Assembly (NCBI GenBank): GCA_009760855.2
Contig: WPIO01000141.1
Location: 802,001 to 866,000, forward strand
DNA from: Cristatella mucedo
Taxonomy: Eukaryota; Bryozoa; Phylactolaemata; Cristatellidae
Direction of reading: 5' to 3'
DNA length: 64,000 nucleotides
Both the position numbers and the translations under genes were made by a program. How positions within the stretch are numbered: position 1 is the stretch's first letter; each line of letters starts with the position of its first letter. The notes under the pieces are model-generated. The model was not told where the DNA came from and made no database searches. It saw only the letters and a list, made by a program, of their open reading frames with translations. Below are positions 1-20,310 of this stretch, piece after piece.

Positions 1-466
1 TGCAATCTGCAAGGCGGCCTTGGGCCGCACTGCAGACATTATTAACTCAGCCCATTTAGCCTTCAGGATCCACAGGTGGAAGAACCACCCACAGGGCGTC
101 TGTTGGATACGGTTGGATGTATACCGTGTGGGGGTGCCCTGGATGGAAGCACTGGTCTTAGGCAGTAGGATGGATTTGGCAGATTTGATTGCTTCACATG
201 CCTCCGTGCTACTAGTGTGGTGAAGCTTGAAAGGAAACGAAAGTTGTGGCTGGACTTACGTGTTGCTTTTGCAGAGCTGTTAACTCGCTGGCTGCAGTAG
301 TGCAATGTCGGCTTAGAGCACTTCCGATCGGCTCTGTGGCTGTCCATTTGGGGCTGATTGCTACTTGCCTCCCCTTGAGCCATTCGTCGTACCGAGCATC
401 TGCCGAATGGATTGTTGCCCTGTGGAGGATGATGAATGAGAGAATTCCTGCTTTGATTTTTCTCAG

Positions 467-8093
<7,627 letters not shown>

Positions 8094-9765
8094 GGCGACT
8101 TAATCTGCTCAGCGGTGGACAGAGACTGGTGCAAATGCAAGTTTGCGAGATCCTCGGGATGGCACGACGCTTGTGCTCATTCTGGCTTGATGCCTCTGGT
8201 CGAGCATCATTTGTGGCTGCAAGATCGACCTAGCGAGCACGCGTGTGGCACTTACACAAATAAGCCGTCATCTGTCAAGCCAGAGACGAAAGTCAGAGCT
8301 CGGCTCTGTTTTAAGGGTCGGGCTCTGACCACGTGAAAGCAATAGCTAATCGTCCTCTGGGGGCAAGGAAGAGAATTGAGAAGGCGCAGATGGAGGCTGA
8401 ACCCTAGTCGGGGCACTCAGTGTCGACTGCTGCTGCTGATGCTTTATGATAAGAACCGAAGTAGCTGCTTCAGTCTGCTGCAGATGCTCCACGGCACCGC
8501 TTCTAGGACTTCTTGTGAGGCCAATATAAGATCGATCTAATTTTTGGAATATACATTTTATAATATGTCTGCTATGAGCAAAGCTTGACTTTTCAAGCAG
8601 TGTTGCCCTCTGTACAGCAGCGAACCATAAACAGCTATAAACACACCGAAGCAGTTAGTGAGGACTCAAGCATGGTCACATGACAGCCCTCTCCCAAGTG
8701 GATTGCTCTGCCAGGTTTAATGCTTTTTGCTGGGCCCAGGACTTAACATGAACAGTCTGAAATTGGTTATGCCGTTGTTTATCGTATGTAGTCAAACCTA
8801 GAAATGTTCTGAGTCGTATAAGCAGGTTAAGGTACTAGCTGATTTCTCGTTGTGCCCCAAAGGTCTTGGTTGCAGATGCCATCACATGGTTTCAGCAATT
8901 AGGAGCAATATGGGCCAAAATGCCTGTATGGCAACATATAATTGATATCGTGAATGGAACGAAAGCCGGATTTTAAGCAAAGCACCGTTTCTGATTTAAG
9001 TGCTGCTGCAACCCGGAAAACCACCAACGTTTCTGCTAGGTAGGCAGTAAGAAAGTTGTGTATGCCTGTGCCTGCTAAAAAGCAAGAATTCTTTTCAGTT
9101 CGAGTAAAGCCGAGACTGTTGCTGCACTATCCAGATGCAGCTGCTTGCATTCGTCATCCTTTGTGGCTGAGAGCAGCTCCGACGGCAGTGAGCCATCATT
9201 GAGCTCACGATTACCTGTGTGCCAACTAGCAGCTTTCTGCTTCACAAGACTAGCCTCTATGCAGTATGTATCTTAAGTCTAACTGTTGTAAGACTACGTG
9301 GGTGTTATGCTAAGAGTTTTATATAGCACACTGCCACCCGAAGCTGCTCTCGGCAGTCGACAGACTTAAAACTTATGCAACGTAAGGAAAGTGAGAGCAA
9401 GCGGGTATTTGTTGTAGTGAGTAACGATCAAGTGTCACTATGTCTAGGTAATTTCTCCTGGGAAGCTGCGATTGACTAGGTTACTACGACTTGGTGAATT
9501 CGATGCCATCGTATTGGTGAGCTTGCATGGCTACCAACGTGGTGCAATTACGACCGTGCTGCGGTATCTGAATCGGTGTGACGTAAAAGCAAATGCACTG
9601 GACTTGTTCCAATTAGCAGTAGATTACGTGTTCACTGCCTTTTCAAAGTGTCAGTGAGTGAGTGCTTCTAACAAAGCACTGTGCTTGACTAGCTGCATGC
9701 CTCGAATGCTGCTGCTTAATGCTGCCGAGGGTGCACACGAGTGTGCGCTTGTATGAGACGTTAAT
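8094..9765. other. Intergenic, nothing recognised
   Basis: Sequence after the WDR43 stop. I see no convincing exon, RNA gene or repeat and no clear AATAAA close to the stop. Short open frames at 8115-8336 and 9472-9657 have no family motif. Confidence 0.5.
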
Positions 9766-10018
9766 AATAATAATAATTCACTTGATAAAGCGCCCTCAGA
9801 GAACTTAATCTCTCTCTAGGCGCTTCACATTTGCTGCAAAGTGAAATGCAATTGAATGGTAAGTAAAGTCATGCTTGAAAAACAAACGAAATGAATAACA
9901 TGGTTAGGGGTGACATGCACAGGGTCAGCATGCAAATGTGGTTAGTGGCAGCATGCACAGTGTTAGCACGCATAGGCACACCAAAGACGAATCACAGGGA
10001 CCCACTAAATACTGTCGA
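9766..10018 (-). mobile_element. LINE-A (CR1/L2-like) 3' end, 5'-truncated
   Basis: On the minus strand it ends in the LINE-A tail: agcgcctagagagagatta, gttctctgagggcgc, tttatcaagtg, then (ATT)n. Upstream is the shared 3' segment containing catgcacagggtcagcatgc (plus-strand reading). It breaks off after gacccactaaatactgtc, before the coding part. Confidence 0.85.
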
Positions 10019-10529
10019 CACTGCATGGTCTGAGGCACCCAACAGACATTCTAACGGAACTGAAGGCAGAGGTACAGGATTGCTGAGATCGTGCTAGAAA
10101 TGAGCAAGGTGAGTCCTAGTCGTTATCGTTGTTGTGTGGATGTGCATTGAAGTAAGCACCCTGTGTTGTAAGTACTAATCTTGTTCCAGTTGGAGAGAGC
10201 AATGCAGGTTCTATAAGAGAATTAAGATAAGAGCTGTCGCCGATAAAAATCACTTCCCCATCTCCAGCCAAGTAATGTGCTGAACGTCGAAAAAGCCGAG
10301 GATCGTGGGAGCGCATCGAAGCCCGACTCTGTGGGACTGTGATTAAGATAACAGGACAGCGACTGCTTCAAAGAAGGGTCTGAACGATTCTCCGTAGTGT
10401 TTCGTTGTGCAGCCTTATGAGGCTGCAAAGCCGAACGTTGACACGTGCTGGCTATTAGGTTTAGTATTACTAATGCTGAGAAATGCCTTAATTTAAGGAA
10501 AAGAGCTTTTGAAATAACAGCTTGCTTAG

Positions 10530-11250
10530 TCAGCCATGTTATGACTGACGCGTTGATTGTAGCTCCTGAATTATAATAGCTATCAGCTGAAGGATCGAGA
10601 ATCGATAAGGCCGAGGCTGCATATAGGCCGAAGCCACGGAATAGCCCGAAAGCTGTGATCCCAGAGTTGATCTTGTCATTTGAACTGAGTTGTGCTCAAG
10701 GCCATTGAGTCGTGTGTGTGTGTGTGCACGTATATTGCTAAACAGCAATATACTTGGACAACCGAACTCGACAACGTTTAATCAACGACTCTTCTGCAGA
10801 CGTTAATCTAGCCGGAGCTTCCTGTCATCCGCACCCAAGAACGCTGGGCCATTCCTAGTCCCAGCAACAAGAACCCTGAGCCTCGATTGGTCAGTCAAGG
10901 TCGGGAGGCCCCCCCCCCCCCCAGACGAGCACCGGCAGACAACATACGGGTGCGGGACTGTCTTAGGCTGGCGTATGCATCTCAATTACGATCTCAACAG
11001 TCCTATGCGAGTTGTTGCACAGCATGGCTGCTTCTAAAAGATGGTAACCCTAGGTCGCTGTCAAAAAGATGTCGATCGGGGTTCGGTTATGGATTAGCTG
11101 GGTTACATGCAGGCACACTCCAATGCTGCCACTATCGGCTTACCTGCATCCTTCTTTAGCATGGCTAGCCACAAATTTCTGCCTACACTGATTCCTCGAA
11201 GGACAGACAGGCCTCCTTGAAACGCCCCCCCCCCCCACACACACACACAG
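10530..11250. repeat. Diverged direct duplication, copy 1
   Basis: Shares ordered blocks with 11515-11880: gactgac near 10543, gcacagcatggctgcttcta near 11018, tcggcttacctgcatccttc near 11134, gacagacaggcc near 11201. Ends in a C run followed by (AC)n. Confidence 0.6.
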
Positions 11251-11514
11251 AGAAAGCCCTGAGACTCTAAGGCTTGGCTGCATTGCCTAGCTGCAGAAGG
11301 ATAGCTTTGTTCCTTCATTACTCTCAACTCTTACATATACAAGAGCTCGATGAATCGCAGCAGACAACAGGAAATATAACGTGCATTAGTGGCCTGATGG
11401 TGTGCTGCTGCATCAATGGTTTAACTATTGGCAACAGGTGAGGCATATACTGTCAGGATGCTGCTCTAATTACAACAGCAGAAGCCACAGGCAGCACAGA
11501 CATACACAGCAGCC

Positions 11515-11880
11515 TGCTAGGTCAGTCAGCTGATGACTGACACATTGTTCGTGGGTGCTCCGGGAGTTATGTAAGCGTCGGCTAAGTTTTACTGTAGGCA
11601 GCTGAGCCCTATGCAAGTTCTTGCACAGCATGGCTATTGCTAAAAGCCTGTAAATAAACTCTCAGTCGCTGCCAAATAGACCTGTCAATGGTGCATACAT
11701 CGATTGACTAATCATGTTAAGGAACGGGCACTCTTCCCTTTCACTGCATTCGCTCCTGTCGGCTTACCTACGTCCTTCTTTAGTGTAGCTAGCCCAATCT
11801 TTCTGCTGGCACAGCGCCCTGCTTCCTGGAACAGACAGGCCACCGCCCTTTCAATGGCCCTAAAGCCACGCCCCTCGGTT
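11515..11880. repeat. Diverged direct duplication, copy 2
   Basis: Matches 10530-11250 in the same orientation (gcacagcatggctattgcta, tcggcttacctacgtccttc, gacagacaggccaccgcc). Identity by eye is about 70%. Function unknown, probably an old repeat. Confidence 0.6.
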
Positions 11881-11884
11881 TCCT

Positions 11885-11960
11885 TTGCAGCGATTGCAAA
11901 GCGCCTAGAAAGAGATTTGAATTCACCGAGGGCGCTTCACCAAATGTATTATTATTATTC
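11885..11960 (+). mobile_element. LINE-A tail fragment
   Basis: tttgcagcgattgcaaagcg, cctagaaagagatttgaatt, gagggcgcttcaccaaatg, then (ATT)n. Only the tail is present. It abuts the CT microsatellite. Confidence 0.75.
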
Positions 11961-11964
11961 TTTC

Positions 11965-12144
11965 CTCTTGGTCTTTCTATGTCTCACTCTCTTTGTCTCG
12001 CTCTTTCTGTCCGTCTGTCTGTCTTTCTGTCTGTCTGTCTGTCTGTCTCTCTCTCCTCTCTGTCTCCCTCCCTTTGTCTCTCTCACTGTCTCTCTCCTTC
12101 TCTCTGCCTTTCTCTCTCTGTCTGTCTATCTGTCTGCCTCTCTC

Positions 12145-12231
<87 letters not shown>

Positions 12232-12312
12232 GTCTTTCTCTCTTTCTCTCTCTGTCTGTCTCTCTCTCCTCTCTGTCTCTCTCCTCTCTGTCTGTCTCTC
12301 CTCTCTATCCCT
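11965..12312 (+). repeat. CT-rich compound microsatellite
   Basis: About 350 bases of CT, CTGT, CTTT and CTCC repeats with a pure CT core at about 12145-12218. The long open frames here (Ser/Leu or Arg/Glu repeats) are not genes. Confidence 0.97.
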
Positions 12313-12677
12313 ATCTGGTGCCTTTTCTGCCTCTCTTAAAAAGGGGTACATCTGTTTACTATGTCGCCTGTATATTGGCAAGCTCTGGTTGCTTTATAGC
12401 GATTGAAGCTGGCTCTTCGTCCGTATGAGTTGCTGTGGTCATTCCAGCCGAGGACTAATTTGGAGTGTTGCTGAGGGATATCGTCTTGGTTGCCACTAGC
12501 CCATGCCACTGAATAGTCAGCCCTTCAAGCGAGCTGCTGGGCCGAACCCCAGCCCTCAGATCGCAGTCCCTGCCTGTCTCCTGAATCGGATGGTCGGGCC
12601 GTGAACATGCGTGCCAAGCTGCAATTTCATTGGACTAGCTCGGGTTGATCATCGAAATGCTTTTTAAGGCTAGCGAT

Positions 12678-13330
12678 TTAATAATAACAATTATGCACTT
12701 GATAAAGCGCCCTCAGAGAACTTGATCTTTTTCTAGGCACTTTACATTTGCTGCAAAGGGAAACGCGATTGAATGGTGAGTAATATCATGCTCTATTAAC
12801 AACATGAATAACTTGGTTTGGGGTGACATGCACAGGGTCAGCATGCAAGTGTGGTTATTGGCAGCATGTACAGTGTCAGCACGCGTAAGCACATGAAGGA
12901 TGAATCGCGGCGACCCACTAAATGCTGTCCTAAATAGGTGAGTTTTTAAGTTCTTTTTAAATGTGGTCAAGTCAGGAGATATTCAGACGCAAGTCGGGAG
13001 TGAGTTCCAGACTTTGGGAGCATACGAACTAAATGCGAGGTCTCTACAGGGTTTGAGGTTTGTACGAGGTATTGGGAAACTCTTGGATTCCGAAAGGCGG
13101 GTGGTACGATGCTTGGCATGGTGGGGGAGTAGATCTGAAAGATAGGCTGGAGCCAAAGAATGAAGTGACCTAAAAGTGAGCGACCAAACCAAACTTGAAG
13201 TCGATCCGTTGCTTGACTGGTAGCCAGTGCAGGTCGGCGAGAAGTGGTGTGACGTGGCAACTGAGCCGCTCACGACAGACAAGCGTAGCTGCGGAGTTTT
13301 GCACCAGCTGTAACCGCCTGATTTTCGAAA
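12678..13330 (-). mobile_element. LINE-A copy, 3' end with ORF2 C-terminus
   Basis: The minus strand reads the CR1/L2-type C-terminus: CRERLSCHVTPLLADLHWL, LAPAYLSDLLP, then SSYAPKVWNSLPTCV, with a frameshift between the parts. The 3' untranslated part and the tail with (ATT)n end at about 12678. The 5' break is near 13330. Confidence 0.85.
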
Positions 13331-13334
13331 AAAA

Positions 13335-14690
13335 TGATAGACTGGTCTCAATGGTCGGTATGAAAATAGTTTGTGAGGCTGAGGGACGTATTTTAATGCA
13401 TTCACCTGCTATTGAATGCATTTGATACGAAACAGTTATTAACAGCCCCTTAAAGCAATAATTAGAATAATCGAGTGTCCCTGCCATTGGACTTTGTAGA
13501 ATAATTTTGCCTCCAGCTGGCCACCAGTTTACCACTCCAGTGCTTTAATAATACAGCTATCGAGACTTTGTTCTTCTAACTTTCTAAATTAAGTTGGCTC
13601 TCTTGATTTAGTTCTTATCAAAGATTTCGACCAAGTTAGCCAGTCTATGTTATAGTCGTCTGCAGAGTTCCTGGTTGCTTATCTGCAGCCTTGTAGAAGG
13701 TTCATCTGTGGCCGTACAGATGGCTCTAATGCAGCCTTACAGATGGCTCATATGTAGTCACACATACAGCTAAGTCGGAGTTAGCTGAACTTATCGGAGG
13801 CATGTGATGTTCTTTAACTTTATTTCACCCACTTCATGTAGCTCATAGACTCCTAAATACACAGCTGGCCATCCCAAGGTACTTGGATTTCACCATAGAA
13901 CAAATAGTAATAGGCCAGCGATGGTCATTATTGGCCCTATATTGTACCTGAAAAAATAGATTAATAGCAGTTTGAGTATTAGGAGCATAAAGTTTCATAA
14001 TATTTAGTGTTTCAAGGTTGTATAAGCTATACGTTATTAGAAAATCTGAGAAGGTCGGATAATGGCAAAGGTATGAACGGCTCTGCTGGCCTTGTCCTTG
14101 CGCTTGGAGTGAGGTGTTATTTAATATATCTAGTGTAACGTTTGGTCGTCTACTTCGTTGTAGAAGCTACCTCTATGAATAACCAGCTATGGTTTGATAA
14201 CATAATTTTACCAGCATCAGTCAGCCCACTATGGGATTTAGCACTTGCTACTTACTCTGAGTAATAAAAAATTTGTAGCCCCGAGTCTTTCCACACATGT
14301 TCTGCACATGCACAGCATGCATTCTGTTACGGATGCAAGTACGGTGATGCAGGCTAGATCTGCAGCGGCCACTGGCCACCCAACTTGATCGACTACCCAT
14401 CTCAAACGTGTAGCCCCGTACCGGTAGCGATGCTCAACCTTTCACCTCTTCTCGCTAGTGGTAGACAATGGACGCTCTCTTTTCTGCCTGCTGACGTCCT
14501 TACGTGCTGTTACGGGATTGCTGAGGGATGATCTCTGACGCTGTCACGTACTATGAAGGAACCACAGAGATGGTTCGATGCCTCCTGACAGCAGCCACGT
14601 TGGCGAGCCCTCAATCACTACTTGCCTGTCCGCAGGCTACTTACTTACTGTAGGCAAGATGTGATTTGCCTTTGCCCACTCACTTTCCAG
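13335..14690. other. Intergenic, nothing recognised
   Basis: No exon or known repeat seen. A short imperfect direct repeat (tacagatggctcta and tacagatggctcatatg) lies at 13715-13760. Confidence 0.5.
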
Positions 14691-14694
14691 ATCC

Positions 14695-17600
14695 TAATGG
14701 ATTGCCGTATTTTCCCGAGCCACTGCCAACGATTGTCATGCATTGCTCAAGATTGAACGGTCAGCCACTTGAAAGTATGTGCGTGCAAAGTTAGATGTTA
14801 CGTGTAATGAGAATTGGAGCTTGGTGCAGCCGATTTCTCGTCTATTTGCCACAGACTGTGGTATTGGTTCCTGCCATTGCTGTCGATTGCCGTGCATTGT
14901 TGACAATTCATGTGAAATATAGCTTGAACGTTCTACGATTTCACTTTTAGCAAAAAGAAATGTGAAATGCTACGACAACTGGTACTTCGTGCAGCTAATT
15001 TGTGGTCGATTTGAAACGGATTGTAGTGGATTGCTGCTTTTAGCCGAGCCGTTGCCTTAGATTTCCAGGCATTGCCGAGATTTTACTAGCGAGATTCTTA
15101 AAATGATGTGGTTGACTTTAACCAGTTCTCTTTGTTACGTGCTTGCAAAATTAGAGCATTGAGAAACCGATTTAAGGCATTTTGCATCAGATCACAGGTA
15201 TTGGCCCCGGGCCATTGCAGTCGATTTCGCTGCATTGCTGTCGAATGGTCAAGGCAATTGTTGTGAAATTATGCGATTAAGAGAAATAATAATAATAACA
15301 GATTTGATAAAGCACCCTCAGAGAACTCAATCTCTTTCTAGGCGCTTTACATTTGCTGCAAAGCAAACACGAACGGTTAGCCGTAGCATGCTCGATAAAC
15401 GACAAAAATAACATGGTTAGGGTGACATGCATGGAGTCAGCATGCAAAAGTGGTTAGTGCCATCATGCACAGTGTCAGCACTCATAAGCACATTAGAGGA
15501 CGAATCACAGGAACCCGCTAAATGATGTAATAAATAGGTGCGTTTTTGATTTCTTTTTAAATCTGATCAGGTCGGGGGTGTCATGACGGAATTCGGGAGT
15601 TCCAGGCTTTGGGAGCATTAAACGAACTAAAGGCATTGACTTCCAAGGATTTCACAATCAACGAAAATTAGAGCAACGTGCAATCACTATGAGAGCTTAA
15701 AATGTACGCATTCTGATGGTTTAGATGCGATTTTTGGTGGATTGACGTACTGGCTCAGTCAACTGCAGTCGATTGCAGTGCATTACTGCAGAATGGTTGA
15801 GGCAATTACATCGAAATTATGCGAGTCCACAATAACCGGAGAGAAGAGCGGCGTGAAATCTGGACGCTGTGCGGTGGATGGCAGCGGATTTCAGCGGATC
15901 GAGGTGGATTGCAATATGAGACCCGGCCGTTTCAGTCGATTGCAGTGCATTGCTTGAGAACACTTGTGCACAAGGGAACGAGATTTTGTGGTTGCTTCTT
16001 TGAACTGAGTCTAGTCCTATATGCAATGTCAATTAGAGCTTGGCGATGACAATTTGAGAATGATTTGCAGTGGAATATAGTAGATTGCATTATTTTCTCA
16101 GGTGAGTTCGGGGGATTGCCGTGAATTGCCACAGTATGTGGATGCACAATATTTTTGTTTTACGTGGGTTGCAAACAGCGCTTTGTACTTTAATATGCAA
16201 TACAAACTGGAGCTCGGAGCAATATATTTTCATTTTTTGAAATGTATCAGGTGGATTGAAGTGGATTGTGGTATTGACCCGGGCTACTGCAGTCGATTGC
16301 AGGGCATTGTACGAGAACGGCAGTACCAATGCATGAAAAATTTTGTAAGTGAAATTATCGCAGAGTGTACTGTTGCATTAAATAAAAAGTAGTGGATTGC
16401 TGTGGATTTCGGTAATATCGTGAGCCACTGCAATCTTATTTCAGTGGACTTCATGAGAATGTGCTAACGGAATCACGAGCCATTTTCTCGGTACATTTTA
16501 CATGTGGCGTAGTTTGATTCTCCACTGTTCTAAGAGCTTAGCCCAGCTTATTTACGGTTGATTTAATAGGACTAACATGGATTGCGATGGAGCCATTCTC
16601 ACTGTTCAATCTTGGGAAATGCATGGCAATCGACAGCAATGGCCCGGGCAAATGCGGCAATCTATTACTATTCATCGAAAATTACCGGAAAGTGACTGGG
16701 CCGAGATCAAATTTGTGTTACCTGTCATAGCGAAACGTGTTTAAAGTGCAATCACATCTTTTCGATCAATCGTGCACGTACAGTCGAGAGCTATTTATGG
16801 CAATCGACAGCGATGGCCCTGGCCAATACCCCAACTCGTGACAAGTTGATGAGAAACTAGCAGCTCGAAGCCCCAATTGTCATTACATATAACATTCCCC
16901 TGCATCCAAAGTGAAACTGTGGCATTTAAAAAAATCTTTTGCTCGTTAACTGTCAGCAATGCAAGGCAATCCACAGCAACGGTCAGGGCCGATAACTCAA
17001 TCTTTGGAAAATTGAAAGATTGGCTGCAATAAACTGTAACTCTCATTCCTGGTAACATGTAACTGTGTGCAGGCATAATTTTCGCCTATTGTGCACGTTC
17101 AATCTAGGGTAATGCACGGTTATCGACGGCATCGGCCCGGGGATATATGCCAATCGATAACTGTTCGTTGTAAATGGACCAACAATTGCTGAGAGGAGCT
17201 AAAACGTTTCATGCAAATTGCACTACGCTGCATTAAAAGTGCAAGCACATCCTTTTAAACAATCGAGAACGCACAATCATGGGCAATGCAAGGCAATCGA
17301 CGATAATGGGCAGGCCGCTAGCACAACCTGTTTCAAATTTGCAGGAAATCGGCTGTTTGAATTTTTAATTTAATCCTATCACATAACGCTCACTGCGTGC
17401 GCACATACTGCCGTTTTTCGCGTTCAATCTTTGACCATGCATGGCAATCAACGACAACTGCCCGAGACGATACAGCAACCTATGATTGTCTGTTATTATT
17501 ACAAACAGATCTGGTGGGAGAAGACCCAATTTTCCTTGCGTTTTACAGTGAGCTGTATTATAAGTCCAACCTCATCCTTTCCACGATCGCGAACGTACGT

Positions 17601-17830
17601 TCGAGAGCAATGCACGGCAACTAAATACGGAAGTCTACACCGGCTCATTAAAGATAGACCGGACGCTGCTTGGTGATGCTCCCATTAAGATTTTTTCGTT
17701 CGTGTATAGCTTATTTTTGGTGCACCCAGGAAATGACATTGGTAATTCTTGCTCTCTGTCACAGCATTGCAATCAACGGCAACAGCCCACGATAATGCAG
17801 CAATTTGTCGCAAATTAACTGTACGTAAGC
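14695..17830. repeat. Satellite-like array, left block
   Basis: Repeated units carry a box reading about ggcccgggccattgcagtcg, then attgcagtgcattgc. Orientation is plus to about 16480 and minus from about 16590 to 17830, where it reads gcaatcgacagcaatggccc. Units are strongly diverged. A LINE-A copy interrupts it at 15285-15640. 14760-15250 resembles 25880-26405 base by base, and 15200-16480 resembles 21297-21930. Confidence 0.75.
15285..15640 (-). mobile_element. LINE-A 3' end inserted in the satellite array
   Basis: Minus-strand LINE-A tail and 3' region, truncated just inside the ORF end (the ttccaggctttgggagcatt part, plus reading). The matching array copy at about 21385 is uninterrupted, which marks this as an insertion. 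Confidence 0.82.
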
Positions 17831-17944
17831 CCAGCAAAGCTAAGTACACATTAGGTATTACCTAGCACTTTTTTAAAGGGCGATGCTATACCTAATGTCA
17901 TACCAATATTGAAATCAAGGCCTGGCCACTGCCCTTGATTACCA

Positions 17945-18215
17945 CGAGGTTCGTACTAGTGTAGGTAAACGATTAGATTACCAAAAGCGGGTGGGACAAC
18001 GCTTAACCTGATGGGGGAGTAGATGTTATAGGTAGGCTGCAGCCAAAGAATGACGGGACCTTCAAGTAAGTGACAGAACAATGAAGTCGATGAGCTGTAG
18101 GACTGAGAGCAAGTGCAAGTCGGCTAGAAGTGTGTGATGTGGAAACTGTCACTCACATGATAGAAATGCCTAGCTGCCGTGTTTTGCACCGACAGGAAGC
18201 GCTTGGTGGCATAGG
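17945..18215 (-). mobile_element. LINE-A ORF2 fragment, strongly diverged
   Basis: Aligns by eye with 13060-13310 and 19190-19430 (gatgggggagtagatgttat, ggctgcagccaaagaatgac, gttttgcaccgacagg). No open frame remains. Confidence 0.7.
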
Positions 18216-18289
18216 CCGACATACCGGCAATCAGTCGTATACTGTTTTCGGTAACGAGGATCGTCTCGGCAGGATAGTCGGGACATCGA

Positions 18290-18568
18290 AGCGATTGGTG
18301 ACATTAGCGCTCACGCCCACGTGCATGCACTCATTTACAAGGTGAATGCGTGGATATTGTTTCTTCTCGATTTGAACTCGCGTTCTTTTTCTTATGCACC
18401 GAGTTCTCCCATACTCTACCTAACGCAAAGGTCTGGCTTGGCAAAAGAGGTGTACCTGAGTAGTCACTGTACGTGCCAAGCAAACGCACGACGACGCTGG
18501 CATGTTTGCACTGTTTGTTGCTCTTGTAATGTCATGTACGGCACCAATCGATATAAGGGATTATAATA
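18290..18568. repeat. Unknown repeat U, left part of copy 1
   Basis: Matches 23790-24030 (gtgcatgcactcatttacaa, tctcgatttgaactcgcg, ggcaccaatcgatataag). It continues at 20680 on the far side of the LINE-A insertion. Confidence 0.7.
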
Positions 18569-18912
18569 ATAGTAATAATGCACTTGATAAAGCTCCCTCC
18601 GAGAACTCAATCTCTATCTAGGCGCTTAACATTTGCTGCAAATGGAATCGCGATTGAATGGTGAGTAATATTATGCTTGATAAACAACATGAATAACATG
18701 GTTAGGAGTGACATGTACAGGGTCAGCATGCAAGTGTAGTTATTGGGAGCATGCACAGTGTCAGCAAGCATAAGCACATCAATGACGAATCACAGGGACC
18801 CACTAAATGCTGTCCTAAATAGGTGTTTTTAAGTTCTTTTTAAATGTGCTCAAGTCAGGGGATGTTCTGACGCAAGTTGGGAGGGAGCTCCAGGCGCTGG
18901 GAGCGTACGAAC

Positions 18913-19160
18913 TGTAGTTTGATTGCCGTCGCGCACTGCACAAAACACCAGCCGACGAGCAAATCCACCAGTTTATTCTGCCTACACACGGAGCAGGGCG
19001 AAGCATGACTCTCCCGGCACCTTATCCCATTCCACTGGAGTCCCCCGACTCCCCTGTCAAACCAACCACTAATAGCACGTCCCGGCTGCTTACCACATCG
19101 AGTGTCACAGCCCACTCGTACAGCGATCAGGAGCAGTGTCATCCATTAAATAAAACCCCA
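18913..19160. mobile_element. Probable solo LTR inside LINE-A
   Basis: 248 bp starting TGTAGTTTG and ending AACCCCA. It is flanked by a 5 bp duplication cgaac at 18908-18912 and 19161-19165. Other LINE-A copies read straight through this point (acgaactaaatgc at 13025). TG...CA ends with a 5 bp target duplication are the LTR retrotransposon signature. An AATAAA is present near the plus-strand end. Orientation is not settled and no internal region or second LTR is seen. Confidence 0.72.
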
Positions 19161-19939
19161 CGAACTAAATGCACGGTCTCCAATTGAGGTTTGTAGGAGG
19201 TATTGGTAAACTGCTGGATTCCGAAAACCGGGTGGTACGATGCTTGGCCTGGTGGGGGAGTAGATCTGAGAGATAGGCTGGAGCCAAAGAATGAACTGAC
19301 CTAAAAGTGAGCGACAAAACCTTGAAGTCGATCCGTTGCTTGACTGGTAGCCAGTGCAGGTCGGCGAGAAGTGGTGTGATGTGGCAACTGCGACGCTCAC
19401 GACAGACAAGCCTAGCTGCTGAGTTTTTCACCAGCTGTAATCGCCTGATTGCACATGCTGGTAGGCCAGCAAGCAGTGAGTTACAGAAGTCAAGACGGGA
19501 TGTCACAAATACATGGACCAACTTAGACATGGTATCCTTATCTAAACAAGCCCGAATTTTAGCATTCTTATGTAGCTGAAAGTAGGCAGACTTGATTGAG
19601 GATCTTATGTGGTCGTCTAACGAGAGGTCTCTTTGGAACGTGACACCTAGATTTCGAGCTGATTCAACAGAAGATATGCTGGCAGAGCCAATTTTGAGCG
19701 TCAGCCTTTCCAATTTCTGAATCACCCTGGGTTTACCCATCACTAGTAAGTTAGTTTCATCATCGTTTAGTTTTAAAAAATTTGCTGCCATCCATGTGCG
19801 GATGTCGTCAATACATGCAGCAAGTGAGTTGAGGGAACTCGAGGTGCTCGAAGGCTGGGGAGAGATCAAAGCAAAGGTACAACTGAGTGTCATCCGCATA
19901 GAAGTGAAAGCCTAGATTGTGCTTTGGCAATCACATCAG

Positions 19940-20077
<138 letters not shown>

Positions 20078-20217
20078 AAACCGTGAAAAGAACCGGACCT
20101 AGTACGGACCCTTGAGGTATCCCATATTTCAGAGGTACCTCAGCTGATCTTTTGTCCATTCACGTCAGTACTCTGGAGTCTCCCACTGAGATAGGACCTT
20201 AACCATTGTAGACCAGT

Positions 20218-20310
20218 GTGTGGGCTCGAGCTCCGAGGCATATGTGAAGTGCCTGAATAGAGATTAAGTTCTCTTGGGGCGCTATATAAATGAATTATAT
20301 AAATGAATTA
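20218..20310 (+). mobile_element. SINE family 2 fragment between RT duplicates
   Basis: Contains the B-like box gggctcgagctcc and the tail gtgcctgaatagagattaag, then ggcgctatataaatgaatt. The A box part is absent. It lies exactly between the two copies of the LINE-A RT segment. Confidence 0.6.

Noticed and set aside
18855-19187. Open frames across 18855-19187
   Set aside because: They run through the LTR-like insertion and the LINE 3' region and have no coding meaning.
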